A stretch of DNA of 64,000 nucleotides from Palsa-513 sp036510225. Lineage in GTDB: Bacteria; Actinomycetota; Thermoleophilia; Solirubrobacterales; Solirubrobacteraceae. Shown in pieces: positions 17,914-26,592 of this stretch. The notes beneath the pieces were generated by a model, which saw only the letters and a list, made by a program, of their open reading frames with translations, made no database searches and was not told the DNA's origin. Numbering within the stretch: the first letter of the stretch is position 1; each line of letters starts with the position of its first letter. Made by a program: the position numbers and the translations under genes. The stretch is taken from contig DATCEH010000067.1 of assembly GCA_036510225.1 (NCBI GenBank), forward strand, positions 1 through 64,000, given 5' to 3'.

Positions 17914-18081
17914 CTGTGGGACCTCACTTGTAGCGGGGGACGGTCGTCGCGCGAAAAGGGTAGCGCCACGTATGAACCCATCGGCAGCGCCCGAGTTGCG
18001 CCTGACCGTCGGCCGAGCGCCGCCCGCGGTCGACCCGGCCACCGTCGGCCGCCGCGCCAGTATCCTCGGGCGCAGATCGAC

Positions 18082-19257
18082 TTGGGTGCGGCGGAAATCA
18101 AAACGAGGCGGTGTCGCATCCGCGCGGGGCTGAGCGCCGCCGTCGCGGTCGCGGCGCTCGGGACATCGGCCGCGGCGCCGGCCGGCCTGGTGGCGGTCGC
18201 GTCGGCCCACACCGGGCCGCGGGCGACGGTTGCCGTGTACGGCGACTCGGTGGTCGAGGGCTACACGGTTCCCAACTTCCTGACCGACGGCCTCACCCCG
18301 CTGCTCGAGGACGGACTGGTCGGGGCGGGGTTCTCGCGGGGGGGCAGCGGCTTCATCCCGGCGACGCCGTTCCGCTGGAAGTTCAAGCGGAGCTTCGTGA
18401 TCGGCGGGAGCGGCAGCCAACCGGTCAAGGGCTGGCTGCTCAACGGCTTCGGAACCCAGACCGGGCTCAACGGGCCGAGCGGGTACAGCGCGCTGGCGAT
18501 CTCGGCGACGGCGACGGCGACCGCGCCGATCGACGCGCCGACGGTCGCGGTCCTCTACACGAAATACGCCGGCGGACCGACCTTCACGGCGTCGGCCGGC
18601 GGGCAGACCTGGTCGATCAGCACGAGCTCGGCTGGGCCGGCCCAGCCGACCGAGCTGTGGCTGAACATTCCGGCCGGGGCGAAGACGCTGACGATCACTG
18701 GTCCGGCGTCGGGGCAGTTCATCTTCGACGGGGCGATCTCCCGCCGGCCGGTGAAGGCCGGGACGGTGCAGACCGAGGTCGAGGACCTCGGGCACATGGG
18801 CCACCTGCTCGGTCAGGACCTGACTCAGCTCGTCCAGGAGTCCGTCGTCCAGCAGCGCTTCGGCGTCTCGATCTTCCTCGGCGGCTACCTCTACATCGAG
18901 GAGGCGACCTCACAGTCGGTGGCCGATCGGAGGGCCAAGGAGTACCTGTCGAACCTGCGCAAGTACGTCGACCTGATCCGGACCTACGGCGGCAAGTGCC
19001 TGATCGCGTCGCCGACGCCGCTGCCGTCCTCGGCCAGGCTGGTCGCCCGCTTCGACACGATCGAACGGGACGTGGCCAAGGTCGGCGGGTGCACGTACAC
19101 GAGTGCCCTGACCCACCTCTGGTCGCCGGCGACGTCGGTCGCCAAGAAGCTGACCCTGGTCGACGACATCCATCCGACGGCGGCCGGCTACCGCCTGATG
19201 GTCAAGGCGCTGCTGCCGTCCCTGCTGCCGCTGGTCCATCAGGCCGCCCAGGGTTAG
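18082..19257 (+). CDS. Secreted SGNH/GDSL-type hydrolase
   Basis: A protein of about 391 residues with a signal sequence (KTRRCRIR, then an Ala/Val-rich core ending near ASAHT). SGNH block I is VAVYGDSVVEG (Ser56) and the end has VDDIHPTAAGY, with the catalytic Asp/His near 361-364. The middle is beta-rich and carries LWLNIPAGAKTLTITG, like a carbohydrate-binding insert. The start is uncertain: TTG 18082 is the first reasonable codon before the signal peptide, and the frame upstream overlaps the divergent secreted-protein gene. It probably acts on surface glycans, like the other SGNH protein 4 kb away. Confidence 0.75.
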   Translation: MGAAEIKTRRCRIRAGLSAAVAVAALGTSAAAPAGLVAVASAHTGPRATVAVYGDSVVEGYTVPNFLTDGLTPLLEDGLVGAGFSRGGSGFIPATPFRWKFKRSFVIGGSGSQPVKGWLLNGFGTQTGLNGPSGYSALAISATATATAPIDAPTVAVLYTKYAGGPTFTASAGGQTWSISTSSAGPAQPTELWLNIPAGAKTLTITGPASGQFIFDGAISRRPVKAGTVQTEVEDLGHMGHLLGQDLTQLVQESVVQQRFGVSIFLGGYLYIEEATSQSVADRRAKEYLSNLRKYVDLIRTYGGKCLIASPTPLPSSARLVARFDTIERDVAKVGGCTYTSALTHLWSPATSVAKKLTLVDDIHPTAAGYRLMVKALLPSLLPLVHQAAQG

Positions 19258-19310
19258 CAGGCGCCGGAGCGCACCAGGTCCCCGCGGCTCCGGCCGGCCG
19301 CCGGAGGGGA

Positions 19311-19316
19311 TAAGAT
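19311..19316 (+). promoter_or_regulatory. Candidate -10 element (TAAGAT), nearly leaderless
   Basis: TAAGAT stands out in GC-rich DNA ten bases before the ATG at 19326. Transcription would then begin within a few bases of the start codon. No clear -35 is visible. Confidence 0.35.
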
Positions 19317-19325
19317 CGGCGGGTC

Positions 19326-19586
19326 ATGCGACGCCTTCTTGCCGCCACCGTGATGTCTCTGACGAGCCTGGCGATGCTCGCGCCGGTCGCGCTGGCCCAC
19401 GACGGGGGGCAGGGTCTGTACGGCGAGACGACGGACAAGGTGACGACGGACGCCGGGTTCGCGCTGATCATCTTCTTCCCGCTGTTCATCCTCGTGGCCA
19501 GCATCATCCAGTCGAAACTCGACAAGCGCAAGACGGCCCGCAAGGCGGCTGACAAGTCGTCCGCCGAGCCGCACGGCGGCTGGTAG
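19326..19586 (+). CDS. Small membrane protein with signal-like N-terminus
   Basis: An 86-residue protein. The hydrophobic segment at 5-24 ends at ALAHDGG, like a cleaved signal peptide. A short exposed piece with ETTDKVTTDAG comes next, then a membrane helix at about 45-62 (FALIIFFPLFILVASII). The cytoplasmic tail is Lys-rich (KLDKRKTARKAADK). No family is recognised. It is followed directly by the acyl-CoA reductase-like gene, whose GTG begins right after this TAG, so the two are probably cotranscribed. Confidence 0.72.
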   Translation: MRRLLAATVMSLTSLAMLAPVALAHDGGQGLYGETTDKVTTDAGFALIIFFPLFILVASIIQSKLDKRKTARKAADKSSAEPHGGW

Positions 19587-21641
19587 GTGGGGGGCGGCGT
19601 GGCCGCCGCGGCTGAACTTCCCTCGGGTACAGCAGACCTCGAGATCGCCCGGAGGCCGACCTCGTACTTCGTGACCGGGGCGACCGGCTTCATCGGCCGC
19701 CACCTGGTCGAGACCGTGCTCCGCAGGGAGGGCGAGATCCACGTCCTCGTGCGCGAGGGCTCGGCCGCGCGGCTCGAGGCGCTGATCGAGCGATGGGATG
19801 CCGCGCCCGGGCGGATCCACCCGGTGATCGGCGATCTGCGCCAGCCGCTGCTCGGGCTCGGCGAGGCCGACCTGGCGGCCCTGCGCGGGCGGATCGACCA
19901 CTTCTTCCACGTCGCGGCGATCTACGACATGACGGCCGCGTCGGCCTACAACGAGCTCGTCAACATCGGCGGCACCCGCCAGGCGGTCGAGCTGGCCAAC
20001 AGACTCGGTGCTGGGATCTTCCACCACGTCTCGTCGATCGCCGTCGCCGGCCGGTACGAGGGCTTCTTCCGGGAGGACATGTTCGACGAGGGCCAGTACC
20101 TGCCGTCGTCCTACCACCAGACGAAGTTCGACTCCGAGCGGGTCGTGCGGACGGAGGCCACGGTCCCGTGGCGGGTCTACCGGCCGAGCGTGGTGATCGG
20201 CCACTCGCAGACGGGTGAGGCCGACAAGATCGACGGGCCGTACTACTTCTTCAAGGGAATCCAGAAGGTCCGCCACTACATCCCGGAGTGGGTGCCGCTG
20301 GTCGGGCCGGAGTTCGGCCACACGAACATCGTCCCGGTCGACTACGTCGTCCGGGCGATCGATCACATCGGACACCAGCCGGGCCTCGACGGCCGGGCGT
20401 TCCATCTGACGAGCCCGAAGTCCCAGCGCTCGGGCGAGGTCCTCAACATCTTCGCGCGGGCTGCGCACGCCCCGCGCCTGGCAATGCGGATCGACAAGCG
20501 GCTGACCGATGCCCTGCCGAAGGGGGTCTTCTCGCTGCTCTTGAAGCTGCCGGCGATCAAGGACATCCGGTCGCTCCTGCTGGCCGATCTCGGGATCCCC
20601 GAGGAGGTCCTCGGCCACCTGGCGTTCAGCTGTCCGTTCGACGACCGCGACGCCGTCCAGGCGCTGACCGGCTCGGGGATCGCGGCGCCGCTGCTCGAGA
20701 CGTACGCCAAGCCGATCTGGGACTACTGGGAGCGCCAGCTCGACCCGGATCTGCACAGAGACAAGTCGATGGTGACCGCGCTCGGCGGGCGGACCGTGCT
20801 GATCACAGGGGCCAGCTCGGGGATCGGGCGGGCGACCGCGCTGATGGTCGCGGCGGCGGGCGGGACGCCGCTGCTGGTCGCGCGGACGCAGGAGAAGCTC
20901 GACGAGGTCAAGGCGGAGATCGAGGCGAACGGCGGCAGGGCGTACGTCTACGCGGCCGACCTGTCGCGGACCGACGCGATCGACGAGGTCGTCGACCGGG
21001 CGCTGGCCGATCACCCGACGATCGACTTCCTCGTCAACAACGCCGGTCGGTCGATCCGCCGGTCGGTGTCGCTGAGCCGCGACCGGTTCCACGACTACGA
21101 GCGGACGATGCAGCTCAACTACTTCGGCGCGATCAAGCTGATCACGGCCCTGATCCCGACGATGAAGGCCCAGGGCCACGGGCACATCGTCAACGTGTCG
21201 TCGATCGGCGTGCAGACGAACCCGCCGCACTTCTCGGCGTATGTCGCGTCGAAGGCGGCCCTCGACGCGTTCACACGGGTCGCGTCGAGCGAGATGATCG
21301 GCGACGGAATCACGTTCACGACGATCCACATGCCCCTGGTCCGGACGCCGATGATCGCCCCGACGAAGATGTACGACGCGTTCCCGGCGATCAGCCCGGA
21401 GATCGCGGCCGGGATGATCTGCGAGGCGATGCGCTCGAAGCCGAAGCACGTCGGCACGAAGCTCGGGACCTTCGGCGAGGTGGCCTACGCCCTGGCGCCG
21501 AAGGCCGTCGACCAGATCCTCCACCTGGCCTACCGGGTCTTCCCGGACTCAGCCGCCGCGAGGGGTCAGAAGGATCCCAACGAGCACGCGACGGCCGAGC
21601 AGCTGGCGCTCGCCAACGTGATGAAGGGCGTCCACTGGTAG
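19587..21641 (+). CDS. Two-domain fatty acyl-CoA reductase-like SDR protein (AcrA1-like)
   Basis: A 684-residue fusion of two Rossmann reductase domains. The N-terminal half is an extended SDR / male-sterility type acyl-CoA reductase (GATGFIG at 31-37, YHQTK at 176-180). The C-terminal half is a classical SDR (GASSGIG at 408-414, LVNNAGRS, YVASK at 552-556). Mycobacterial AcrA1 and marine fatty acyl-CoA reductases have this architecture and reduce acyl-CoA to aldehyde or alcohol, for example for wax esters. That function is inferred from architecture. A second GTG at 19599 has a better-placed ribosome binding site (gtggggggcggc) and may be the true start. Confidence 0.87.
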   Translation: MGGGVAAAAELPSGTADLEIARRPTSYFVTGATGFIGRHLVETVLRREGEIHVLVREGSAARLEALIERWDAAPGRIHPVIGDLRQPLLGLGEADLAALRGRIDHFFHVAAIYDMTAASAYNELVNIGGTRQAVELANRLGAGIFHHVSSIAVAGRYEGFFREDMFDEGQYLPSSYHQTKFDSERVVRTEATVPWRVYRPSVVIGHSQTGEADKIDGPYYFFKGIQKVRHYIPEWVPLVGPEFGHTNIVPVDYVVRAIDHIGHQPGLDGRAFHLTSPKSQRSGEVLNIFARAAHAPRLAMRIDKRLTDALPKGVFSLLLKLPAIKDIRSLLLADLGIPEEVLGHLAFSCPFDDRDAVQALTGSGIAAPLLETYAKPIWDYWERQLDPDLHRDKSMVTALGGRTVLITGASSGIGRATALMVAAAGGTPLLVARTQEKLDEVKAEIEANGGRAYVYAADLSRTDAIDEVVDRALADHPTIDFLVNNAGRSIRRSVSLSRDRFHDYERTMQLNYFGAIKLITALIPTMKAQGHGHIVNVSSIGVQTNPPHFSAYVASKAALDAFTRVASSEMIGDGITFTTIHMPLVRTPMIAPTKMYDAFPAISPEIAAGMICEAMRSKPKHVGTKLGTFGEVAYALAPKAVDQILHLAYRVFPDSAAARGQKDPNEHATAEQLALANVMKGVHW

Positions 21642-21665
21642 GCCACCCGGCCGGCCGGGGGTTGG

Positions 21666-21845
21666 TCAGTGGACGAGCAGGGCGAGGATCAGGACGATCA
21701 CGATCAGCACGAGCAGGACTCCGCCGGCAGCGGCGATCGCCTGCCATTGATTGCGCCAGAAGTCGGGCCGCGCCCGGTCGCGGGTGTGGTGACCCTCGGG
21801 AGGGGTACCGATCCAGTCGTCGTCGTCGTCCACCCCGACACTCAT
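21666..21845 (-). CDS. Very small single-pass membrane protein
   Basis: A 59-residue protein: an acidic start with a run of five Asp, a polar stretch DWIGTPPEGHHTRDRARPDFW, then one strongly hydrophobic helix (about 35-58) that ends the protein at LALLVH. The C-terminal anchor and short length match small tail-anchored proteins. The open frame extends upstream to 22046, but that part is Arg/Pro-rich and unlikely to be coding. No family is recognised. Confidence 0.6.
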   Translation of the reverse strand: MSVGVDDDDDWIGTPPEGHHTRDRARPDFWRNQWQAIAAAGGVLLVLIVIVLILALLVH

Positions 21846-22059
21846 AGCGCAACGCGCGTCCCGGACGAGCCGCGGGTCTGGCTGGGCGCTCGGCGGATGG
21901 CAGCAGACCAGCCACGCGCTCGCCGGGCCAGGCCGCCCGAAGCGCGCGGCATCCTCGAGCGGGCGTGAAGCGCGGCAGGCGTCGGTTGAGTCGTCGAGCC
22001 CGAAGCCCGCACGCCGGCGAGCTCGGTGGCCACACGTCGACGACACCGTGGCGGGACGG

Positions 22060-22251
22060 TCAGCGCCGCCCGAGCAGCCAGTAGGCGATCGCGTTGCCGG
22101 GGTTGATCGTCACGAACCACCGCCAGATCCGCTTGTTGCCGCGCACCTGCTCGTCGGTCCGCCGCGCCAGGTCCCGCCAGGCGAGCACGGCAAGGACGAG
22201 CTGGATCGGCACGACGATCGCCACCAGCAGCGTCTTGCGTCTGGTGGTCAT
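22060..22251 (-). CDS. Small membrane protein of the PLDc N-terminal (PLDc_N) type
   Basis: A 63-residue protein with an N-terminal membrane helix (KTLLVAIVVPIQLVLAVLAW), then DLARRTDEQVRGNKRIWRWFVTINPGNAIAYWLLGRR. The end resembles the PLDc_N domain, found alone in small actinobacterial proteins or in front of cardiolipin synthases. No phospholipase catalytic motif is present. It lies 10 bp downstream of the next small membrane gene in the same direction. Confidence 0.7.
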   Translation of the reverse strand: MTTRRKTLLVAIVVPIQLVLAVLAWRDLARRTDEQVRGNKRIWRWFVTINPGNAIAYWLLGRR

Positions 22252-22261
22252 GACGTCGGTC

Positions 22262-22420
22262 TCATGACCTGCTCGTCAAGCCACGCGCGATGAACGTCGC
22301 TCCGACGACGAGGAGAACCGCGAGCGGGATGTAGCCGCCGGTGAGTCCGGCGACGATCGCCAGGACGAGGCAGAGGACTCCGAAGCCGAGCTGGCGAGTC
22401 CGAGCGGACGAGAAGTTCAT
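22262..22420 (-). CDS. Very small two-helix membrane protein
   Basis: A 52-residue protein with two hydrophobic helices (about 11-28 and 30-46) separated by GGYIP, a basic N-terminus (SSARTRQ) and the tail RGLTSRS. The frame is open far upstream, but only the last 52 codons look like a membrane protein, starting at an ATG. It is probably cotranscribed with the PLDc_N-like gene. Confidence 0.5.
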   Translation of the reverse strand: MNFSSARTRQLGFGVLCLVLAIVAGLTGGYIPLAVLLVVGATFIARGLTSRS

Positions 22421-22481
22421 CGAAGCGCAGTCTAGGCCGTGGATCGGCGCGGGCGTGGCAGGGCTCGACCGGTGTGGGACG

Positions 22482-22592
22482 ATGTTCTCCGTGACGCGAC
22501 TCGCCGGCGCCATCACGATCTTCGTGGTCACCCTGACGATGTACGCGGCCGCAGTCGTCCGCGACATGCACCGCCACCGTCGAGAACCCTGA
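22482..22592 (+). CDS. Possible 36-residue membrane peptide
   Basis: An ATG preceded by ggtgtgggac opens a frame with one hydrophobic helix (LAGAITIFVVTLTMYAAAVV) and the basic tail RDMHRHRREP. The positive-outside pattern and high-GC third positions are compatible with a real microprotein, but it is too short for certainty. It ends 8 bp before the GTG of the aldose epimerase gene. Confidence 0.4.
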   Translation: MFSVTRLAGAITIFVVTLTMYAAAVVRDMHRHRREP

Positions 22593-22600
22593 CTGCTCGC

Positions 22601-23587
22601 GTGGCCGGCCAAGCCAGCGTTCGTCCCACCGATGTCGACGGGTACGCCGGGCTCACGCTCGCCAGCCCGGACGATGTCGTGGAGGCGACGTTTCTCCCGC
22701 AGCTCGGCATGGTCGGCTGTTCTCTGCTCCACCGCGGCGAAGAGCTGCTCGAGCGCCGCGGTGGACCGACCGCGTACGCCGAGCGCGGGTCGAGCTTCGG
22801 GATTCCGCTGCTCCACCCGTGGGCCAACCGGCTCAGCGGCTGGGAGTACACCGCCGCGGGGCGGCGCGTCCAGATCGATCACGGCTCGCCGCTGGCTCAC
22901 GTCGACGGCGCCACCGGCCTGCCGATGCACGGGCTGCTGAGCGCCAGCCCCGATTGGATCGTCACTCACGCCGCCGTCGCCGCCGATTCCCGGGTCGCGG
23001 AGCTCCGTGCCGAGCTCGACTTCGCCGCCGACCCGGCCCGCCTCGCGGCGTTCCCCTTCCCCCACCGGCTGTCCTTCCACGCCGGCGTCGGGGCAAGCGG
23101 CCTTACGGTCGGGCTCACGCTGACGCCGACCGGCACGCAGCCGGTCCCGATCTCGTTCGGCTTTCATCCCTACGTCCGCCTGCCCGGCTCCGCCCGCCGG
23201 ACCTGGTCGGTCGAGCTGCCGGTCCTCCGCCGGGCAGTCCTCGACGACCGCGGGATCCCGACCGGCGCGGACGAGGCGCTCGACGAGCGCGAGCTTTCCG
23301 GCCGTCTCGCCGACCGCGGCTTCGACGACTCGTTCGACCGGCTCGGGCCGTCGCCGGCGCACCGGCCGCTGGCCTTCTCGGTTGCCGACGACCGTCGCCG
23401 GGTGAGCGTCGAGTTTCTCAGCGGCTACACCGTCGCCCACGTCTTCGCGCCCGCTGCGGCCGACTTCGTCTGCTTCGAGCCGATGACCGCTCCGGTCGAC
23501 GCTCTGACCAGCGGACGCGGCCTCGGCTGGGTCGACCCCGGCGGCAGTTTCACCGCAGAGTTCGCGTTCTCCGTGACCGGCATCTGA
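22601..23587 (+). CDS. Aldose 1-epimerase family protein
   Basis: A 328-residue galactose-mutarotase-fold protein that interconverts alpha and beta anomers of sugars or sugar phosphates. The motif FGIPLLHPWANRLSGWEY holds the conserved Asn-Arg, MHGLL holds a candidate catalytic His, and FGFHPYVRLPG holds the second. A C-terminal FVCFEPMTAPVDAL carries the conserved Glu. The GTG at 22601 begins the recognisable protein. The frame upstream overlaps the small peptide and is Arg-rich. The specific sugar is not predictable. Confidence 0.88.
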   Translation: MAGQASVRPTDVDGYAGLTLASPDDVVEATFLPQLGMVGCSLLHRGEELLERRGGPTAYAERGSSFGIPLLHPWANRLSGWEYTAAGRRVQIDHGSPLAHVDGATGLPMHGLLSASPDWIVTHAAVAADSRVAELRAELDFAADPARLAAFPFPHRLSFHAGVGASGLTVGLTLTPTGTQPVPISFGFHPYVRLPGSARRTWSVELPVLRRAVLDDRGIPTGADEALDERELSGRLADRGFDDSFDRLGPSPAHRPLAFSVADDRRRVSVEFLSGYTVAHVFAPAAADFVCFEPMTAPVDALTSGRGLGWVDPGGSFTAEFAFSVTGI

Positions 23588-23632
23588 TCCACCGGCTGCC
23601 CCGCGAGAGGGCTCCGGACACCGCGGACCGGG

Positions 23633-24523
23633 TCAGCCGAGCAGGCCGAGCACGACGCCCTCGCGCAGGCCGCCCCGGGCGATCAGCAGGGGCCGGCCGA
23701 CGAGCTCGGACGCCCGGATCAGGAGCATGATCCCGGCCGGGAGAAGCCGCGTCCGGTCAGGGTGGAGACCGAGCCGGACCGCCGTCGGGAGGACCGCCTC
23801 GGCTGTGAACTCGGCCAGCAGGTGCGCCAGGGAGTCGGGGTCGACCCGGGCGCCGTCGATCGCCAGGAGCGTCGTCGCCGAGCCGCCGACCGCCAGCGCC
23901 AACCCCACCGACGGCGGGGTCAGTCCTGCGAAGGCGGACGCGGTCTCCCGCTCGAGGGCGGTCAGGCACCCGTGCGACGGCGGATCGTGGTGGACGCAGC
24001 TCGCCGTCAGCGAGCTCGACCCGACGGCCAGCGACCTCCACCACCGCGGCCCGGCCGCCTGGGTTCCGATCACGAGCTCGGTCGACCCGCCCCCGACATC
24101 GACCACGGCGACCCGGCCGACCGGCGGCTGCGGCAGCGAGGCCAGGGCACCGACGAACGCGAGACCGGCCTCGTCCTCCCCGGTGAGGATCTCGACCTCG
24201 ATCCCGGCGACCCTGGCCACGACCGCGGCGAGCTCGCCGCCGTTGGTCGCCGCCCGGACCGCCGCGGTCGCGACCGTCCGGGTCGAGAGGGCCCCGTGGC
24301 GGCCGGCAGACGCCACCTGCCCGGCGACGACCGCCGCGACCTCGGCGATCTTCGCCGCCGGTAGCGACCCGTCCGAGCGGATCGCCGCGCCGATCGCCGT
24401 GAACGCCCGCTCGGCCGCGACGGGCCGCAGACCACCCGTCTCGACTCCCTCGGCCGACCGGGCGAGCTCGGCGACGAGTAGTCGCGTCGTGTTCGAGCCG
24501 ATGTCGATGCACGCACAGCGCAA
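23633..24523 (-). CDS. Ppx/GppA family exopolyphosphatase / pppGpp phosphohydrolase
   Basis: A 296-residue protein with the ASKHA-fold phosphate loops: CIDIGSNTTRLLVAE at the N-terminus, VVDVGGGSTELVIG in the middle and AVGGSATTLLAID later. Members cleave polyphosphate or convert pppGpp to ppGpp. The length matches the short actinobacterial forms without the C-terminal HD-like domain. The two activities cannot be separated by sequence. It is divergent from the ABC-2 exporter genes. Confidence 0.88.
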   Translation of the reverse strand: MRCACIDIGSNTTRLLVAELARSAEGVETGGLRPVAAERAFTAIGAAIRSDGSLPAAKIAEVAAVVAGQVASAGRHGALSTRTVATAAVRAATNGGELAAVVARVAGIEVEILTGEDEAGLAFVGALASLPQPPVGRVAVVDVGGGSTELVIGTQAAGPRWWRSLAVGSSSLTASCVHHDPPSHGCLTALERETASAFAGLTPPSVGLALAVGGSATTLLAIDGARVDPDSLAHLLAEFTAEAVLPTAVRLGLHPDRTRLLPAGIMLLIRASELVGRPLLIARGGLREGVVLGLLG

Positions 24524-24599
24524 GCAGGCATTGTCCTACTCCGAGCTCGTCGTGCATCCCCGGGGCTCGGTGGATTCGATCTTGACATGATTGGCGCGG

Positions 24600-25460
24600 A
24601 TGACCAGCGAGAAGCCGGCGATCGAGGTACGCGGGCTGTGTAAGACCTACGGGGCACATGAGGCCGTCCGCGGGATCGACTTCTCGGTCGCCGCCGGCGA
24701 GGTGTTCGGTCTGCTCGGGCCCAACGGCGCCGGCAAGACGACGACCGTCGAGATCCTCGAGGGCTACCGCGACCGGACCGCCGGGACGGTCAGCGTGCTC
24801 GGCGAGGACCCCCAGCTGCGGTCGACCGCCCTGCGCCAGCGGGTCGGGATCGTGCTCCAGAGCTGTGGCATGTACCGCCACATCACCGTCCGCGAGGCCC
24901 TCACCCACTGGTCGCGGTTCTACCCCCACCCCCGCGACGTCGACGAGGTGATCGCGCTCGCCGGTCTCGGCGAGAAGCAGGACGAGCGAACTCGCAAGCT
25001 GTCCGGCGGCCAGCTCCGCCGGCTCGACTTCGCCCTCGCCCTGGTCGGCGACCCCGAGCTGATCTTTCTCGACGAGCCGACGACCGGCTTCGACCCGGCC
25101 GCCCGCCGGGCCGCCTGGGAGACGATCCGCTCGCTCAAGGGGCTCGGCAAGACCGTCCTCCTGACGACCCACTACCTCGACGAGGCCCAGGAGCTCGCCG
25201 ACCGGGTCGCGATCATCAAGGACGGCGGGATCCTCGCGATCGGCTCGCCGGCCGAGCTCGGCGTCCAGGGGATCTCCCGGTATCAGGTCAGCTACACGGA
25301 CGCCGACGGCTCGGTCCTGTCCGAGGAGACCGACGACCCGACCCAACTCCTCCATCGCCTGACCTCCGAGGCGATCGCCCGCGGCGAGAGCCTGCTCGAC
25401 CTGTCGGTCACCCGGCCCAGCCTCGAAGACGTCTATCTGGAGCTGACCGCCGATGTCTGA
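24600..25460 (+). CDS. ABC transporter ATP-binding protein (ABC-2 type exporter)
   Basis: A 286-residue nucleotide-binding subunit. Walker A is GLLGPNGAGKTTT near 39-51, the signature is KLSGGQLRRLDFA, Walker B is LIFLDEPTTGFDP and the switch His is in LLTTHYLDEA. The end RPSLEDVYLELT is typical of drug or antibiotic export ATPases of the CcmA/DrrA type. ATG 24600 is preferred over the TTG three codons earlier. It overlaps the permease gene by 8 bp, so the two form one transporter. The substrate is unknown. Confidence 0.92.
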   Translation: MTSEKPAIEVRGLCKTYGAHEAVRGIDFSVAAGEVFGLLGPNGAGKTTTVEILEGYRDRTAGTVSVLGEDPQLRSTALRQRVGIVLQSCGMYRHITVREALTHWSRFYPHPRDVDEVIALAGLGEKQDERTRKLSGGQLRRLDFALALVGDPELIFLDEPTTGFDPAARRAAWETIRSLKGLGKTVLLTTHYLDEAQELADRVAIIKDGGILAIGSPAELGVQGISRYQVSYTDADGSVLSEETDDPTQLLHRLTSEAIARGESLLDLSVTRPSLEDVYLELTADV

Positions 25461-26220
25461 CCCTGCGGCGAACGGGCAGGTCAGCCTCCTCTGGCACCAG
25501 TACCGCCTCGAACGGCGGATGTTCTGGCGCAACCCGAGCGCCGCCTTCTTCAACTTCCTGCTGCCGCTGCTCTTCCTCGTCGTCTTCGGCGTGATCTTCC
25601 GCGGCAACCACAAGGACCTCGAGACGGTCCTGCCGGCCGTCGCGGCGATGAGCATCATGTCGACGACGTTCACCGCCCTGGCGATGAACATCACGTTCCT
25701 CCGCGAGCAGGGGGTCCTCAAGCGGATGCGGGGCACGCCGATCTCGACTGGCACCTACCTCGGCGGCGTCGGGCTGAACGCGGTGACCAACACCGCGATC
25801 CAGATCGTCTTCGTCGTGCTCGCCGGTCGCCTGTTCTTCAGCATCGGCTGGCCACCAGACCCGATCCAGCTGATCGTCTTCACCTTCGCAGGGGTGATCT
25901 GCCTCGCCTCGCTCGGCGTCGCCCTCTCCCACGTGATCCCGAACTTCGACTCGGCCCCGGCGATCGTCAACGCCGTGTTCCTGCCGGCCGTCTTCGTCTC
26001 CGGCGTCTCGCTCGACACCAAGCACTCCCCCGCCTTCGCCAAGGACCTCGCCCAGGTCCTCCCGCTCGGCCACGTCGTGACCGGCCTGAAGGGCGGCATG
26101 GTCGCCGCCAGTGGAGGCCTCGGCAACCACCTCGGGGCGCTCGCCGTGATCGCAGTCTGGGCCGCCGGCGGCATCTACCTCGCCGTCCGCGGCTTCTCCT
26201 GGGAGTCCGCCCGCAGCTGA
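25453..26220 (+). CDS. ABC-2 type transporter permease
   Basis: A 255-residue membrane protein with six predicted helices and the DrrB/ABC2_membrane pattern: an N-terminal amphipathic WHQYRLERRMFWRNPSAAFFNFLLPLLFL, a GVLKRMRGTPISTGTYL segment and a C-terminal GHVVTGLKGGM before the last helix. It forms the membrane channel for the ATPase encoded just upstream. Its stop codon overlaps the initiation codon of the decayed phosphoesterase. Confidence 0.92.
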   Translation: MSDPAANGQVSLLWHQYRLERRMFWRNPSAAFFNFLLPLLFLVVFGVIFRGNHKDLETVLPAVAAMSIMSTTFTALAMNITFLREQGVLKRMRGTPISTGTYLGGVGLNAVTNTAIQIVFVVLAGRLFFSIGWPPDPIQLIVFTFAGVICLASLGVALSHVIPNFDSAPAIVNAVFLPAVFVSGVSLDTKHSPAFAKDLAQVLPLGHVVTGLKGGMVAASGGLGNHLGALAVIAVWAAGGIYLAVRGFSWESARS

Positions 26221-26530
26221 TGGCGGAGCGAGCGTTGCTCGGCGTGCTGTAGGACATCCACGGCAACCTCCGGCACTCGAGGCCGTGCTCGCCGACGCCC
26301 CGCCGACCGACGCCTGGCTGTTCGGCGGCGACTACCCCCTGGTCGGCGCTTGGCCGTCGGCAAGACCCGCGCGCCGCCTACGCCATCGTCCCCGATGACG
26401 GGGCCGTCGAGCACCGCCGCGTCGCCTACGACCCCCCGCCAGCGCGGCGGCCGTCCGCGAGCGCTTTGGCCCGGCCGCGTGGACCGAGCTCGTCGCTCGT
26501 CGCATCGAGCTGTCCCGAATCGACGCCTGA
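26220..26530 (+). pseudogene. Remnant of a metallophosphoesterase gene
   Basis: Reading frames broken by several lesions spell out pieces of a YfcE-like calcineurin phosphoesterase. MAERALLGVL is followed by an in-frame TAG where Ser is expected, then DIHGNL. After a one-base loss the frame continues as LEAVLADAPPTDAWLFGGDYPLVGAWP. A large internal part with the remaining metal ligands is missing. RAAYAIVPDDGAVEHRRVAYD comes next in another frame, and after a further shift ERFGPAAWTELVARRIELSRIDA ends at TGA 26528-26530. The order of pieces fits one ancestral gene cotranscribed with the ABC-2 exporter. Confidence 0.75.
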
Positions 26531-26592
26531 GCGCCGCGGCGATCCGACCGCGCCGATGGACGTCACGCTGTCGGGATCCGGCATGAGCCGCG

